This document shows positions 30,387-40,001 of a DNA stretch of 64,000 bases, one piece after another. A model generated the notes under the pieces. That model was not told the origin of the DNA. It made no database searches and was given only the letters and a program-made list of their open reading frames with translations. How positions within the stretch are numbered: position 1 is the stretch's first letter; each line of letters starts with the position of its first letter. The position numbers and the translations under genes were made by a program. The stretch comes from Niallia sp. FSL W8-0635 (GTDB lineage Bacteria > Bacillota > Bacilli > Bacillales > Cytobacillaceae). The stretch covers positions 3,512,501 through 3,576,500 of the forward strand of contig NZ_JBBOYD010000001.1 of NCBI RefSeq assembly GCF_038007965.1, given 5' to 3'.

Positions 30387-31778
30387 ATGAAAATCTTTAG
30401 AAAAAAGGCAGTAACTTCAAGTACAAGCACCTCGCTAAATCGTGTACTCGGCGCATTTGATTTAACGATGTTAGGAGTCGGTGCAATAGTTGGTACTGGA
30501 ATTTTCGTATTGACTGGTGTTGCTGCGGCTAAATATGCAGGACCAGCTCTTATTCTTTCCTTTATCATTGCCGGCCTAGCTTGTACTTTTGCTGCTTTAT
30601 GCTATTCGGAGTTTGCATCAATGATTCCACAGTCCGGTAGTGCCTATACTTATAGCTATGTAGCATTTGGAGAAGTAATTGCTTGGATTTTAGGATGGGA
30701 TTTAGTATTGGAATATGGACTTGCTTCTGCAGCTGTGGCCAGTGGCTGGTCAGGCTATTTCCAAAGCCTATTATCAGGTTTTGGCATTCATTTGCCTACC
30801 TTTATGACAAGTGCTTTTAACCCTGCAAATGGTACATTTATTGATGTCCCTGCCATTATTATCGTCTTTATTATTACACTTTTATTAACGAGAGGAATTC
30901 AAGAATCCTCTAAATGGAATATCATTATGGTATTTATTAAATTAGCAGTCGTTTTACTCTTTATATTTGTTGGTGTTTGGTATGTAAAACCAGATAATTG
31001 GGTACCATTTACACCATTTGGTTTTTCTGGTATTACGACAGGTGCAGCTGTTGTTATTTTTGCTTATTTCGGCTTTGATGCTGTTTCCACAGCCGCAGAA
31101 GAAGTGAAAAATCCACAAAGAAATCTACCTATTGGGATAATTTCAGCTTTAGCTATTTGTACCGTACTCTACATTATTGTATCGCTTATTCTAACAGGAA
31201 TTGTTCCTTATCATCAATTAAATGTAAAAGATCCTGTTGCCTTTGCTCTTAGCTATATAAATCAAAATTGGGTAGCTGGTTTTGTTTCGCTTGGTGCAAT
31301 CATCGGTATCACTACCGTACTCATGGTAATGATGTTTGGACAAACTCGCCTTTTTTATGCAATTAGTAAAGATGGTTTGCTTCCAAAATCTATGCAAAAG
31401 GTTAGTAAGAAAACCCAAGTTCCTATTGTCAGTACATGGATAACATCCGCTTTAGTAGCTATATTTGCAGGCTTTGTGCCACTAGATCGTTTAGCAGAAC
31501 TAACAAATATCGGAACATTATTTGCTTTTACTATGGTTTCACTTGGTGTTGTTGTATTACGCTATACCCAACCAGACCTGCAACGTGGTTTTAAAACACC
31601 TTTCGTACCATTTATCCCAGGGCTAGCTGTTATCTTTTGCGTTTATTTAATGCTCCAGCTAAGCACCTTCACTTGGAAGGGCTTCGCCGTTTGGCTAGTA
31701 ATTGGATTAATTATTTATATTGCATATGGTTATAAGCACAGTAAATTAAATGATTCTAATGAAAAATCTATTGAGTAA
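30387..31778 (+). CDS. APC-family amino-acid permease (YfnA/CAT type)
   Basis: A 463-residue permease with 12 transmembrane segments. It opens LGAFDLTMLGVGAIVGTGIFVLTGVAAA, the unwound-helix motif of APC transporters, and has AYFGFDAVSTAAEEVKNPQRNLPIGI in TM6, typical of cationic/branched amino-acid (CAT) members such as YfnA. AGGAGG precedes the ATG. It is a single gene. The upstream gap (30064-30386) holds a T-rich promoter region and no recognisable riboswitch. Substrate not assigned. Confidence 0.87.
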   Translation: MKIFRKKAVTSSTSTSLNRVLGAFDLTMLGVGAIVGTGIFVLTGVAAAKYAGPALILSFIIAGLACTFAALCYSEFASMIPQSGSAYTYSYVAFGEVIAWILGWDLVLEYGLASAAVASGWSGYFQSLLSGFGIHLPTFMTSAFNPANGTFIDVPAIIIVFIITLLLTRGIQESSKWNIIMVFIKLAVVLLFIFVGVWYVKPDNWVPFTPFGFSGITTGAAVVIFAYFGFDAVSTAAEEVKNPQRNLPIGIISALAICTVLYIIVSLILTGIVPYHQLNVKDPVAFALSYINQNWVAGFVSLGAIIGITTVLMVMMFGQTRLFYAISKDGLLPKSMQKVSKKTQVPIVSTWITSALVAIFAGFVPLDRLAELTNIGTLFAFTMVSLGVVVLRYTQPDLQRGFKTPFVPFIPGLAVIFCVYLMLQLSTFTWKGFAVWLVIGLIIYIAYGYKHSKLNDSNEKSIE

Positions 31779-31780
31779 TA

Positions 31781-32193
31781 AAAGGCTGGGACAAAACTAA
31801 ATAGCCAATCTGTACAGACGAACAATCTATAATTTAGAGCTTAAATAAAGGCTACTTTATCATACTGGTTATTTATGTTTTTAAATATAGTCATGTGTAA
31901 AAACTAATCATTTTTCCAAGAAAAAATAAATTAGTAAGAAAAATGGAGCAGCCTGAATACACGTAGACTCCTATGGGAGCTGCGAGAAAGTCCGAGACCC
32001 CGCAGGAACGTAGTGACGAGGAGGCTCGGCGCTCGCCCCATGGAAAGCGAAGTGTATTCAGGCTGCGGATAATAACACCATTTTTACTGAAACAGCCTTT
32101 TATAAACCAAAATAAACCCGAACAATCATACGGAACTACCGTACGGTTATTCGGGTTTATTAATGGATGGAATACTTATGTCCCAGCTTTTTT
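31781..32193. repeat. Structured intergenic repeat with inverted GCTGGGACA ends
   Basis: The segment fills the gap between two convergent genes. Its ends, AAAGGCTGGGACAAAA (31781-31796) and ATGTCCCAGCTTTTTT (32178-32193), are inverted copies. Inside, GCAGCCTGAATACAC (31948-31962) and GTGTATTCAGGCTGC (32052-32066) form a perfect 15-bp stem. It encloses a GC-rich core containing CCGAGACCCCGCAGGAACG and GGAGGCTCGGC. A further stem pairs AATAAACCCGAA (32111-32122) with TTCGGGTTTATT (32150-32161). The core is more GC-rich than its surroundings. From memory similar sequences recur in Bacillaceae intergenic regions. It has no transposase, and its plus-strand frame is not a convincing gene. Confidence 0.7.
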
Positions 32194-35100
32194 TAGTCTT
32201 TTACTCGCTTAAATGGCCACCAGTTTGCTTCTCCAAAATTCTTTACAAGTACAGGGATAAGCAATGGCAAGATAATAAATGCATATAAGAATAATCCAAC
32301 CAAGACTATACTAGCTATTTGCAATAAGGAAAGCATTCCCGATGGCATCATCGCTGCGAATGTCCCACCTAAAATAATCGCTGCTGAGATAATCACAGTT
32401 CCCATCTTCTTCATCGCTTCTAGCATCGCTTCTTTTATTGTCAAATCCTTATATTCATTGAAACGATCCATAAGGAAAATACTATAATCCACACCTAAAG
32501 CCACTAAAATTACAAATCCAAAAAATGGTACTGCCCAGCTGATTCCAGAATAGCCAAGCATATTGACATAAATCGCTTCATTAATTCCAAGTGCCGTGTA
32601 GAACGTTAAAATTAATGAGCCAATAATATAGGCTGGCATAATAATGGAACGGAATAAAAAGATTAATACAATGGAAATTCCAATCATCATCCAAATAACA
32701 GTATTAGTATAATCTGCATTTGACATCGTTCGAAGGTCTGCATTGGTACTGGTAATTCCCGAAACAGCAACTTCTGCATTTTCTAGCTTCGTCCCTTTAG
32801 TTATACGCTCCACACTATCCTTAATCGTATCAATTTGATCGATTGCTTCATTAGAATAAGGATTATCCGCAAATATAACGTCAAAAGTCATTATTTTATT
32901 ATTTGGAGATAAATACGTATCTAACGCTTCCTTAAATTCATCGCTCTTTAATACATCTTCAGGAATGTAGAAGCTATTTGTTTCATTCTTGGATAAACCA
33001 GATAAATAATCTGTAGCAGAACCTAATCCATCGGAAACTTGATCTAAGCCTTCTGCACTTTGTGTTAGTCCATCTGTTAATTGGCCAAGCTGTCCGCCAA
33101 TGTCACTAAAACCATCCAATAATTGCTTTTGTCCCTCATTGATACTACTTAATCCGTTCGTTAATTTAGGCATATTGGCAACGATTTGCCCTTGGCCTTC
33201 TGCTAATTGTCCTAATCCCTTTTGTTGTTGTTCGATAGCATCAATTAATTGTTGTAATCCAGTCGTTAGATTGCTTTGATTTTTTACTATTTCTGCATAA
33301 CCATCATTTGCTAAGCTAATTCCTGATTGAAGTTCAGTTAGACCTGCATTTAGTTTATTCACACCAGAACTAATGGCTGGCAATTGTTGCTGCGCTCCTA
33401 AAAATCCAGATTTAATGCCTACATAACCTTGTTCATTAGCTAATCCAGTATATTTATTTTCTAGATAACCAAATGTTTCTTCTGGAACTTTATTTAGACC
33501 ACTTGCTAATTGCTCTAACCCTAAACTAATTTTTTGATATTCCTCGAGAATCGTAGATAAATTGGTTTCTACCTTCTCATAGCCACCTTGTAGATCTTTA
33601 TGGGCTGTTAATAATGCCTCCGCACCTGTTTTTGCTTCTTGTAATCCTGCTTTTATTTGGTCGGATCCAGTAGCCCCTAATCGAATTCCATCTTCAATTT
33701 TTTTCAAATTGGTTTGAATTTCTCCTAAACCAGATTTTACATCATTTGTTCCTTGTATGAGTCCATTGATTCCATCTGCGGCTTCATTTAGCTGTGGTCC
33801 TGATTTTTGCAGCTCATCTCCTGCACTGTGTAGTCCTTCACTAATTTGATCAATTCCTTCTTTTCCTTGATCCAAGCCCTCTTCTAATACCTCTGCTTGC
33901 TTAGAAATATAAAGATCTTCAATCGATTCTCCCATTGGTCTTGTTACAGAACGTACTTTATCTACCAAATCTACCTTGGATAATTCATTAGTAATAGAAT
34001 CTGCTAAAGATAAATATTCAATCGTGTCTAATTCATCATCATTTTTGATGATAACAGTTGTTGCCATCGATTCTCCTGGACCAAAACTGTCAGCAATTGC
34101 ATTAAATGCTTTAATAGACGAATAATCATCACTAATTTCTTCTAAGGAATTAAAAGAAAGATCTCCATCATATGTGACAAGGAAAGGCACACAGATACAT
34201 GCGACAACTAGTAAGGACAATAACGGTCTTTTTAAGGAGAAATTACCTGCTATTGCCCAAATCTTACTATCTCCATGCTCAGCTGACCCTTTAGACGGCC
34301 AAAATAATTTATTACCTAGCAGTAGCATAAAAATTGGTACCACCGTGAACAAGGCAATTAATAAAATAGCTACTCCAACCGCTACTGCAGAAGCAGATTG
34401 ATAAAGCACAAATTTTGAAAATCCAATTGCAGCAAACCCAATCATTACAGCAATCCCACTAAAAAATACGGTTCTCCCTGCATTCTTGTACGTCTCTACG
34501 ATCGACTCCCAAATACTTTCCCTATGCATCATTTCCTCTTTAAATCTACTTAATAGCAGGATGCAATAATCTGTTCCTATCCCAAAGAGAACAGCCACTA
34601 AGAAGATTTGCGTATAAGTGGAAATCGGAAAATCAAATTTATCCACTAGAATCGACACGATGGACTGAGATGCTAAATAGGTTACACCTACTGTGATTAA
34701 AGGAATAAATGGTGCAATAACTGATCTAAATACTATTAATAGCACAGCGAGAATGAAGACAACTGTTATCCCTTCCGTTTTCTTTAACCCTTCTTGAGAA
34801 CTATTAACTAAATCTTGATCAATCATCCAATTGCTCGTATAAAAGTGATCCACATCATATTTTTCTATTGTTTTATATAATGCATCACTTACTTCATCTG
34901 CTTCTCGGCCATTCCAGCTTATCGTTAAGGAAGTAAGTATCGTTTTTCCATCTTCTGAAACCAATTGCTCTTCAAGATTTTTATTATTAAAAGAAGAAAG
35001 AATATCTGTAATTCCAAGCTCTTCTTTGTTTGCTTCTAATGCTTCAACCGCTTTTTCTGCTTCCTTTATATCGTTTTCGGACAACTTCTTATCATTATGA

Positions 35101-35318
35101 AAGACAAGTGCTACAGTGGACTGCTCCCCTACATTTTTCTGATTTTGAATTTCATCCAGAATTTTTCCTGCTTGGGAAGAGGAGTACTCATCAGGAATAG
35201 TAATCTGACCTTTTTCCTTCACTAAATCTCCCATATTTGGAGCTATCATAAATAAACCGACTATAGCAATAACCCATACTCCAAGAATAAACCATTTACC
35301 TTTTAAAATAGCATTCAC
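32193..35318 (-). CDS. MMPL/RND-superfamily exporter with internal YhgE/Pip-like repeats
   Basis: A 1041-residue protein with two MMPL transmembrane halves of about six helices each. RND-type motifs include GIGTDYCILLLSRFKEEM and ALGVDYSIFLMDRFNEYKD in the second helix of each half. Between the halves, about residues 480-780 hold many short repeats of the form LxxGLxxLxxG, as in YhgE/Pip phage-infection-type proteins. The GTG start has GGAGGG 6 bases upstream and overlaps the marR gene by 23 bases. The pair matches B. subtilis ydgG-ydgH. Probable drug or lipid exporter; substrate unknown. Confidence 0.85.
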   Translation of the reverse strand: MNAILKGKWFILGVWVIAIVGLFMIAPNMGDLVKEKGQITIPDEYSSSQAGKILDEIQNQKNVGEQSTVALVFHNDKKLSENDIKEAEKAVEALEANKEELGITDILSSFNNKNLEEQLVSEDGKTILTSLTISWNGREADEVSDALYKTIEKYDVDHFYTSNWMIDQDLVNSSQEGLKKTEGITVVFILAVLLIVFRSVIAPFIPLITVGVTYLASQSIVSILVDKFDFPISTYTQIFLVAVLFGIGTDYCILLLSRFKEEMMHRESIWESIVETYKNAGRTVFFSGIAVMIGFAAIGFSKFVLYQSASAVAVGVAILLIALFTVVPIFMLLLGNKLFWPSKGSAEHGDSKIWAIAGNFSLKRPLLSLLVVACICVPFLVTYDGDLSFNSLEEISDDYSSIKAFNAIADSFGPGESMATTVIIKNDDELDTIEYLSLADSITNELSKVDLVDKVRSVTRPMGESIEDLYISKQAEVLEEGLDQGKEGIDQISEGLHSAGDELQKSGPQLNEAADGINGLIQGTNDVKSGLGEIQTNLKKIEDGIRLGATGSDQIKAGLQEAKTGAEALLTAHKDLQGGYEKVETNLSTILEEYQKISLGLEQLASGLNKVPEETFGYLENKYTGLANEQGYVGIKSGFLGAQQQLPAISSGVNKLNAGLTELQSGISLANDGYAEIVKNQSNLTTGLQQLIDAIEQQQKGLGQLAEGQGQIVANMPKLTNGLSSINEGQKQLLDGFSDIGGQLGQLTDGLTQSAEGLDQVSDGLGSATDYLSGLSKNETNSFYIPEDVLKSDEFKEALDTYLSPNNKIMTFDVIFADNPYSNEAIDQIDTIKDSVERITKGTKLENAEVAVSGITSTNADLRTMSNADYTNTVIWMMIGISIVLIFLFRSIIMPAYIIGSLILTFYTALGINEAIYVNMLGYSGISWAVPFFGFVILVALGVDYSIFLMDRFNEYKDLTIKEAMLEAMKKMGTVIISAAIILGGTFAAMMPSGMLSLLQIASIVLVGLFLYAFIILPLLIPVLVKNFGEANWWPFKRVKD

Positions 35319-35790
35319 TTTCTTCCCTCCAACCTTTATCCTTATTTCCCTCAATCAGTCCATCTAATTTCGCATATGTGTCTAAGAAATTTTGAATTTC
35401 AGTATAATCAAATTTCGAGATGACAGATTCAATTACACTTTGGATTTTTTTCTCCATTTCGCTAAAAGTCACTTTTCCTTCAGATGTTAACGTTAAATAT
35501 ATGACACGCCTATCCTTTTCATCTCTTGTTCTTTCCACCCATCCCTTTTCAACTAGGCGATTGATAATGGGCGTAATAGCACTTTTCTTTACACCGAAGA
35601 CAGTCGCAAGCTCCGTAGATGTACAGACTTCCACTTTGTTTATATGACGCATCGTAAAATGCTGCTCTGTTGTAAGAACATCGCCAATTTCCTGCCTTAT
35701 TAGCTGATCAAATTTACGATTAACTGAAAAATTTATACTGACATATCGATCAATTATTTTATTTATATCTGTTCGATTAATAATAGTCAC
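35296..35790 (-). CDS. MarR-family transcriptional regulator
   Basis: A 164-residue winged-helix regulator (STELATVFGVKKSAITPIINRLVEKGWVERTRDEKDRRVIYLTLTSEG), with helical dimerisation ends. It is upstream of and overlaps the MMPL exporter gene, the usual arrangement for a repressor of its own efflux operon. The GTG start is the only standard start near the beginning of the fold, but no strong ribosome-binding site precedes it, so initiation may be weak or at a rare codon. A 17-bp palindrome 14 bases upstream (35804-35820) is a likely operator. Confidence 0.83.
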   Translation of the reverse strand: MTIINRTDINKIIDRYVSINFSVNRKFDQLIRQEIGDVLTTEQHFTMRHINKVEVCTSTELATVFGVKKSAITPIINRLVEKGWVERTRDEKDRRVIYLTLTSEGKVTFSEMEKKIQSVIESVISKFDYTEIQNFLDTYAKLDGLIEGNKDKGWREESECYFKR

Positions 35791-35803
35791 CTCTTATCCA
35801 TTT

Positions 35804-35820
35804 AGTTAAATAACTTAACT
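35804..35820. promoter_or_regulatory. MarR-type operator palindrome
   Basis: AGTTAA-ATAAC-TTAACT is a perfect inverted repeat with 5-bp spacer. A related TTAAAC-TTTTAACT lies just to the right. It sits 14 bases before the marR start codon, as expected for autorepression. Confidence 0.6.
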
Positions 35821-35994
35821 ATTAAACATTTTAACTTTATTGTTATTTTTATGTCAACAAAAAATTTTCATTCTAAAAAGATAAAGGAACTAACCTTATC
35901 CTTTATTCCACAACTAAGGGTGAAGCCTAGTGATAGCTAACATCAAAGCTTCTCTATGCTATAATAAGGAAAAAAGTAAACGGAGAATAAGATT

Positions 35995-36396
35995 ATGTTT
36001 CCAAACATCTCAATGAAAAATACGCTTATGGAAAGTTTAGGAATCCAAATAGTCGAGGTAGATAAGAACGGTACATGCATTGCAACAATGCCAGTAGATG
36101 CTAGAACAAAGCAGCCATTTGGCTACCTTCATGGCGGTGCTTCCGTTGCTCTAGCAGAAACTGCTGCAAGCGTTGGAGCTGCAAATCTTGTTGATGTTAA
36201 TAAGCAGGCTGTTTTTGGACAAGAAATAAATGCAAATCATATCCGCTCTGTTAAAGAAGGAATCGTAACAGCAACAGCCAACGTCATTCATCAAGGAAAA
36301 TCTAGTATGGTATATGAGATAAAAATAGTAAATGAACAAGAAAAATTAATTTGCATCTCGCGGTGTACGATGGCAGTGATTCAGTTAGAAGGGTAA
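35995..36396 (+). CDS. Hotdog-fold acyl-CoA thioesterase (PaaI/YuxO family)
   Basis: A 133-residue single hotdog domain. The helix motif GYLHGGASVALAETAASVGAANL carries the HGG and catalytic Glu of the PaaI/EntH/DHNA-CoA thioesterase group. FGQEINANHIRSVKEG and QGKSSMVYEIKIVN are the matching strands. In this clade YuxO/MenI hydrolyses 1,4-dihydroxy-2-naphthoyl-CoA in menaquinone synthesis, but no men gene is near, so the substrate is unproven. A TATAAT lies at 35960-35965, 30 bases before the ATG, with GGAG at normal spacing. Confidence 0.85.
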   Translation: MFPNISMKNTLMESLGIQIVEVDKNGTCIATMPVDARTKQPFGYLHGGASVALAETAASVGAANLVDVNKQAVFGQEINANHIRSVKEGIVTATANVIHQGKSSMVYEIKIVNEQEKLICISRCTMAVIQLEG

Positions 36397-36429
36397 AATG
36401 GAGTGTTATTTCACAAAACGCTTTATTAT

Positions 36430-36484
36430 AAAAAAGAGGCTTCCAATTTGCCAGTTATCTGACTTTTTGGAAGCCCCTTTACAA
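36430..36484. terminator. Bidirectional terminator between thioesterase and glucosidase genes
   Basis: AAAGAGGCTTCCAA pairs with TTGGAAGCCCCTTT around a ~20-base loop, with A-rich and T-rich flanks. Confidence 0.8.
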
Positions 36485-36496
36485 TAAATTAGAAAA

Positions 36497-38161
36497 TTAC
36501 TTACATGTATACAATCTTGCTTCATACGGTTTCAATGTAATAGTTGTAGTTGGCTCATGTTCTTCTACTTCATAATTCGCTAACAATAGATTTTCATGCT
36601 CTAATTCTACAACACGATTTTCAAATACTGCCTCTTCTGCTGATAAATTAGATACAATCACCATTTTCTTATCATCTAGCGTTCGAGTATATGCAAATAC
36701 TTGTTTATTATCCTCATCTACTAAATCAAACGTTCCATAGGTTAAAATAGGGCCTGATTTTTTCAACTCTATCATCTTCTTATAAAAATGATAAATAGAA
36801 TCTGGATCTTTCTTTTGATTTTCTACATTAATGTCTAAATAGTTAGGATTGATTCCCATCCATGGAGTATTTTTAGAGAAACCTGCATAAGCCTCGCTTG
36901 ACCATTGCATTGGCGTTCTAGAATTATCACGGCTAGAAGACCATATAATTTCCATTATATCCTTATGACTAAAGCCTTCTCCACGTTTCAGGTTATAAAG
37001 ATTTTTCGTTGCCACATCATCATATTCCTCAATCGTTGGAAATTGAACATTTGTCATTCCGATTTCTTGCCCTTGATAAATAAACGGAGTTCCTTGCATA
37101 AAGAAATACATCATGCCAAATGCCTTCGCACTTTCCTGCCAGTATTCCTTATCATTCCCCCATGTGGAAACAGATCTTGCTTTATCATGGTTTTCGATAA
37201 ATAGAGCATTCCACCCTTTATTTTCTAAGCCTTTTTGCCATTTATTTAATACTTGCTTCAGTTCCATGACATCTACGCCATAATTTTTTTCATTATCCCA
37301 TAAATCAAGATGTTCAAATTGGAAGACCATATTAAATTTCCCTTTTGTTTCTCCAACCCAAAGCTCTGCTTCTTCTACTTTAACGCCATTCGCTTCTCCG
37401 ACAGTCATAATGTCATATTTAGCAAATGTCTCTTCCTTTAACTCTTCTAAAAATGTTTGAATTCCCTCGACATTCATATGTTTATCAAAAGAAGGTACAT
37501 AGTCTAAGCCTAAAGGATTATCCATATCTTTTAATCCTTCTTCTTTTTTAATATGGCTAATCGCATCAATTCGGAAACCATCTATTCCTTTATCTAACCA
37601 CCAATTAATCATATCGTATAAAGCTTTTCTTACATCTTCATTTTCCCAATTTAAATCCGGTTGTCTTGTAGAGAAAATATGCATAAAATACTGTCCTGTT
37701 GCTTCGTCAAGCTTCCATGCAGAGCCTCCGAAAATACTTTCCCAGTTATTTGGCTCCTTTCCGTCAACTCCATCTCTCCATATATACCAATCTCTTTTCG
37801 GATTATCGAGAGAAGAACGAGATTCCACAAACCATTCATGTTCATCACTAGTATGATTAATAACTAAATCAATAATTAGCTTCATTCCACGTTGATGAAC
37901 TTCATATAAAAGTAAATCAAAGTCATCCATTGTACCAAACTCATCCATAATATCCTGATAATCACTAATATCATAACCATTATCATCATTTGGAGACTTA
38001 TACATTGGGCAAATCCATATGCAATCAATTCCAAGTTCTTTTAAATAATCTAACTTTGTAATGATTCCCTTTAGATCCCCAATCCCATCTCCATTGGAAT
38101 CCATGAAACTTCTAGGATAAATCTGATAAGCTACTGCTTCTTTCCACCACTTTTGCGTCAC
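36497..38161 (-). CDS. GH13 alpha-1,6-glucosidase (oligo-1,6-glucosidase/DexB type)
   Basis: A 554-residue cytosolic GH13_31 enzyme that releases glucose from isomalto-oligosaccharide ends. The catalytic residues are D199 (nucleophile, DGFRIDAISH), E256 (acid/base, MTVGEANGV) and D326 (FIENHDKARS). The MTVGEANGV and FQFEHLDLW phrases are those of glucan 1,6-alpha-glucosidase DexB rather than of maltase-type MalL, as I recall them. The valine after the first catalytic Asp in alpha-1,4-preferring members is replaced here by Ala (RIDAI). It is followed upstream by a LacI regulator on the same strand, probably an operon with the regulator first. Confidence 0.88.
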   Translation of the reverse strand: MTQKWWKEAVAYQIYPRSFMDSNGDGIGDLKGIITKLDYLKELGIDCIWICPMYKSPNDDNGYDISDYQDIMDEFGTMDDFDLLLYEVHQRGMKLIIDLVINHTSDEHEWFVESRSSLDNPKRDWYIWRDGVDGKEPNNWESIFGGSAWKLDEATGQYFMHIFSTRQPDLNWENEDVRKALYDMINWWLDKGIDGFRIDAISHIKKEEGLKDMDNPLGLDYVPSFDKHMNVEGIQTFLEELKEETFAKYDIMTVGEANGVKVEEAELWVGETKGKFNMVFQFEHLDLWDNEKNYGVDVMELKQVLNKWQKGLENKGWNALFIENHDKARSVSTWGNDKEYWQESAKAFGMMYFFMQGTPFIYQGQEIGMTNVQFPTIEEYDDVATKNLYNLKRGEGFSHKDIMEIIWSSSRDNSRTPMQWSSEAYAGFSKNTPWMGINPNYLDINVENQKKDPDSIYHFYKKMIELKKSGPILTYGTFDLVDEDNKQVFAYTRTLDDKKMVIVSNLSAEEAVFENRVVELEHENLLLANYEVEEHEPTTTITLKPYEARLYTCK

Positions 38162-38205
38162 TATATTTCTTCCTTTCTACATCTAGTTTCTGTTTTATTA
38201 CCACT

Positions 38206-39243
38206 TTAGAGCTTGTAATACTCCGCTACTTGACAACAAGAGTTTCGTTCCACCATTTTTGCTGGCACTGTTATCCGCTTCGTTACAGAATTCGGATACG
38301 TAATATCATCTAGTAAACATTTCGTTGCTTCGACACCAAGCTGAAAAATATTAATATCAACACTTGTCAACGAAGGCTTCATATACTTACCGGTTGAAAT
38401 ATTGTTAAAGGCTACAATCGATAAATCTTCTGGAATAGATATAGAAAGTTCCTCTGCATAGCTAATTAATTCAATAGCGATAAAATCATCGGAGACAACA
38501 AGTGCTGACGGTCGATTCTCCATATTCAATATTTCAGCGAGCTTTTCTTTCGTTCGTCCAGTTAATTCCTTATCATATACAATTAATTCCTTTTGATAAG
38601 CAATTTCATTTTCTTTCAATGCTTGTTTAAAGCCTTTTAAACGATCAATGGTAAAAACCATTTCCATGTTTGCACCAATAAAAGCGATTTTTTTATGTCC
38701 TAGCCGTATTAAATGCTCCGTAATTTGTTTCGTAATAAACACATTATCATTGTCCACAAACGTAATTCTTTCGGCATTCTGATACGGTCTACCAATGACA
38801 GTAAACGGGAATTTTTTTTGCAAAAGATAATCCATAATCTGGTCATTTGTTTTACTATATAAAAGAATGATTCCATCCACTCTTTTGCCCTGAACCATCT
38901 CTATGACTTCTTGTAATATTTCCTCTTCTGTTGCTCCAGTCGTTAAATAAATACCAAACTGGCTTTTTCTTGCTTCTAAACATATTCCTCTTAATACTTC
39001 TGGAAAAAACGGGTTTTCCAATACTCTTTCCGTTGAGTTCGGCATAACAATCCCAATCGTTTTTGTGCTCTTAACTACCAAACTTCTTGCTTGAAGATTC
39101 GGATGATATCCTAATTCCTCCATTGCTTCTCGAACTTTACGCTTTGTTTCATCACTTATTTTAGGATGATTTGCAAGGACTCTTGAAACTGTAGAAGGAG
39201 AAACATTTGCTAATTTACCAACATCTTTAATAGTTACTGCCAT
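38206..39243 (-). CDS. LacI-family regulator of the glucosidase gene
   Basis: A 345-residue LacI/GalR repressor. The N-terminal helix-turn-helix and hinge read VTIKDVGKLANVSPSTVSRVLANHPKISDETKRKVREAMEELGYHPNLQARSLV. The rest is a periplasmic-binding-protein-like sugar sensor (GIVMPNSTERVLENPFFPEVLRG). GGAGGTG lies 5 bases before the ATG. It is 44 bases upstream of the glucosidase gene. It is MalR-like by family and context, so an alpha-glucoside is the likely effector. Operator-like sites lie upstream. Confidence 0.87.
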   Translation of the reverse strand: MAVTIKDVGKLANVSPSTVSRVLANHPKISDETKRKVREAMEELGYHPNLQARSLVVKSTKTIGIVMPNSTERVLENPFFPEVLRGICLEARKSQFGIYLTTGATEEEILQEVIEMVQGKRVDGIILLYSKTNDQIMDYLLQKKFPFTVIGRPYQNAERITFVDNDNVFITKQITEHLIRLGHKKIAFIGANMEMVFTIDRLKGFKQALKENEIAYQKELIVYDKELTGRTKEKLAEILNMENRPSALVVSDDFIAIELISYAEELSISIPEDLSIVAFNNISTGKYMKPSLTSVDINIFQLGVEATKCLLDDITYPNSVTKRITVPAKMVERNSCCQVAEYYKL

Positions 39244-39273
39244 GATTGCACCTCCATCCTTTTCAACACTTAT

Positions 39274-39342
39274 AGTAAACGTTATCATTTTATTTTAAAA
39301 AATTTTGCAGCTTAATTTGCTTCTTTTGTGCAAACGATTGCA
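39274..39342. promoter_or_regulatory. LacI/CcpA-type operator sites before the LacI-glucosidase unit
   Basis: TGCAAACGATTGCA (39329-39342) is a near-palindrome centred on CG, the form expected for MalR-type LacI repressors. A second site on the minus strand, ATGATAACGTTTACT (39274-39288), matches the catabolite-response element WTGNAANCGNWWNCA with two mismatches. Together they suggest specific repression plus carbon catabolite control. Confidence 0.5.
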
Positions 39343-39626
39343 TCAACATATGTTGAATATACCATAGGAAATGTTTTATATCAATAAAAAATTACATTTA
39401 GAGGAATTGATGCTTTTAAAAAAAGATGTTTTGCAAGGCCATCTCCGTTAACTTTTGGAGGACTTTTTTGTCGAATTGGGCTTTGAGACGATTCCTCTAT
39501 TACCTTTTCTTCTTTATCTTTTGCTTTTCGGGCTCAGAGAGGGCATTACACTCTTTCCAAATCAGCTTTAATATCCAATCTACCAAAAAAAACCTCACAA
39601 GGAGGATTTTCTTTTATATATAAAAT
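39343..39626. other. Intergenic region between LacI and hxlR
   Basis: No convincing gene is seen. A weak terminator lies at 39585-39612: on the minus strand CCTC-CTTGT-GAGG followed by T8, which would end leftward hxlR transcription. The remainder is AT-rich, with no clear repeat. Confidence 0.35.
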
Positions 39627-40001
39627 TTATTTATCCAATGACTCTAGTTCCTTTATAACTGGAGGATTCTCTAGCACAGTGTCCATATAATTTCGTCCCC
39701 AACTATACATAGCATCTAAAATTGGCATCAGAGATTCGCCTTCCTTTGTTAAGGAATATTCCACTTTTGGTGGCACAACAGGGTAGACAACTCTTTTTAC
39801 AATATAGTCATTTTCTAATTCACGTAATTGATTGACAAGCATACGTTGCGTTATCCCAGGTATCAAAGCCTTTAATTCACCAAATCGCTTTGTTCCTTCC
39901 TTTCCCAGATGCCAGAGAATGAGCATTTTCCATTTTCCGCCTATTATGCTTAAAGTTAGCTCTTTCTCACAATTGAATTCTTTGCCAGCCATTCGTTCCA
40001 T
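39627..40001 (-). CDS. hxlR: HxlR transcriptional activator of the RuMP operon
   Basis: A 124-residue winged-helix protein of the HxlR/DUF24 family. The segment [55 protein letters not shown] is almost that of B. subtilis HxlR. The conserved Cys (C12 in FNCEKEL) is the residue that senses formaldehyde by cross-linking in the Bacillus protein. AAGGAGG lies 7 bases before the chosen ATG. It is divergent from hxlAB, with a 178-base shared control region. Confidence 0.93.
   Translation of the reverse strand: MERMAGKEFNCEKELTLSIIGGKWKMLILWHLGKEGTKRFGELKALIPGITQRMLVNQLRELENDYIVKRVVYPVVPPKVEYSLTKEGESLMPILDAMYSWGRNYMDTVLENPPVIKELESLDK

Noticed and set aside
31973..32212. 79-codon plus-strand frame
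   Set aside because: It lies inside the structured repeat, has an Arg/Ser/Pro-rich unlikely composition and no ribosome-binding site.
39426..39623. 65-codon plus-strand frame between LacI and hxlR
   Set aside because: Phe/Ser-rich, no ribosome-binding site, and it ends in the weak hxlR terminator.
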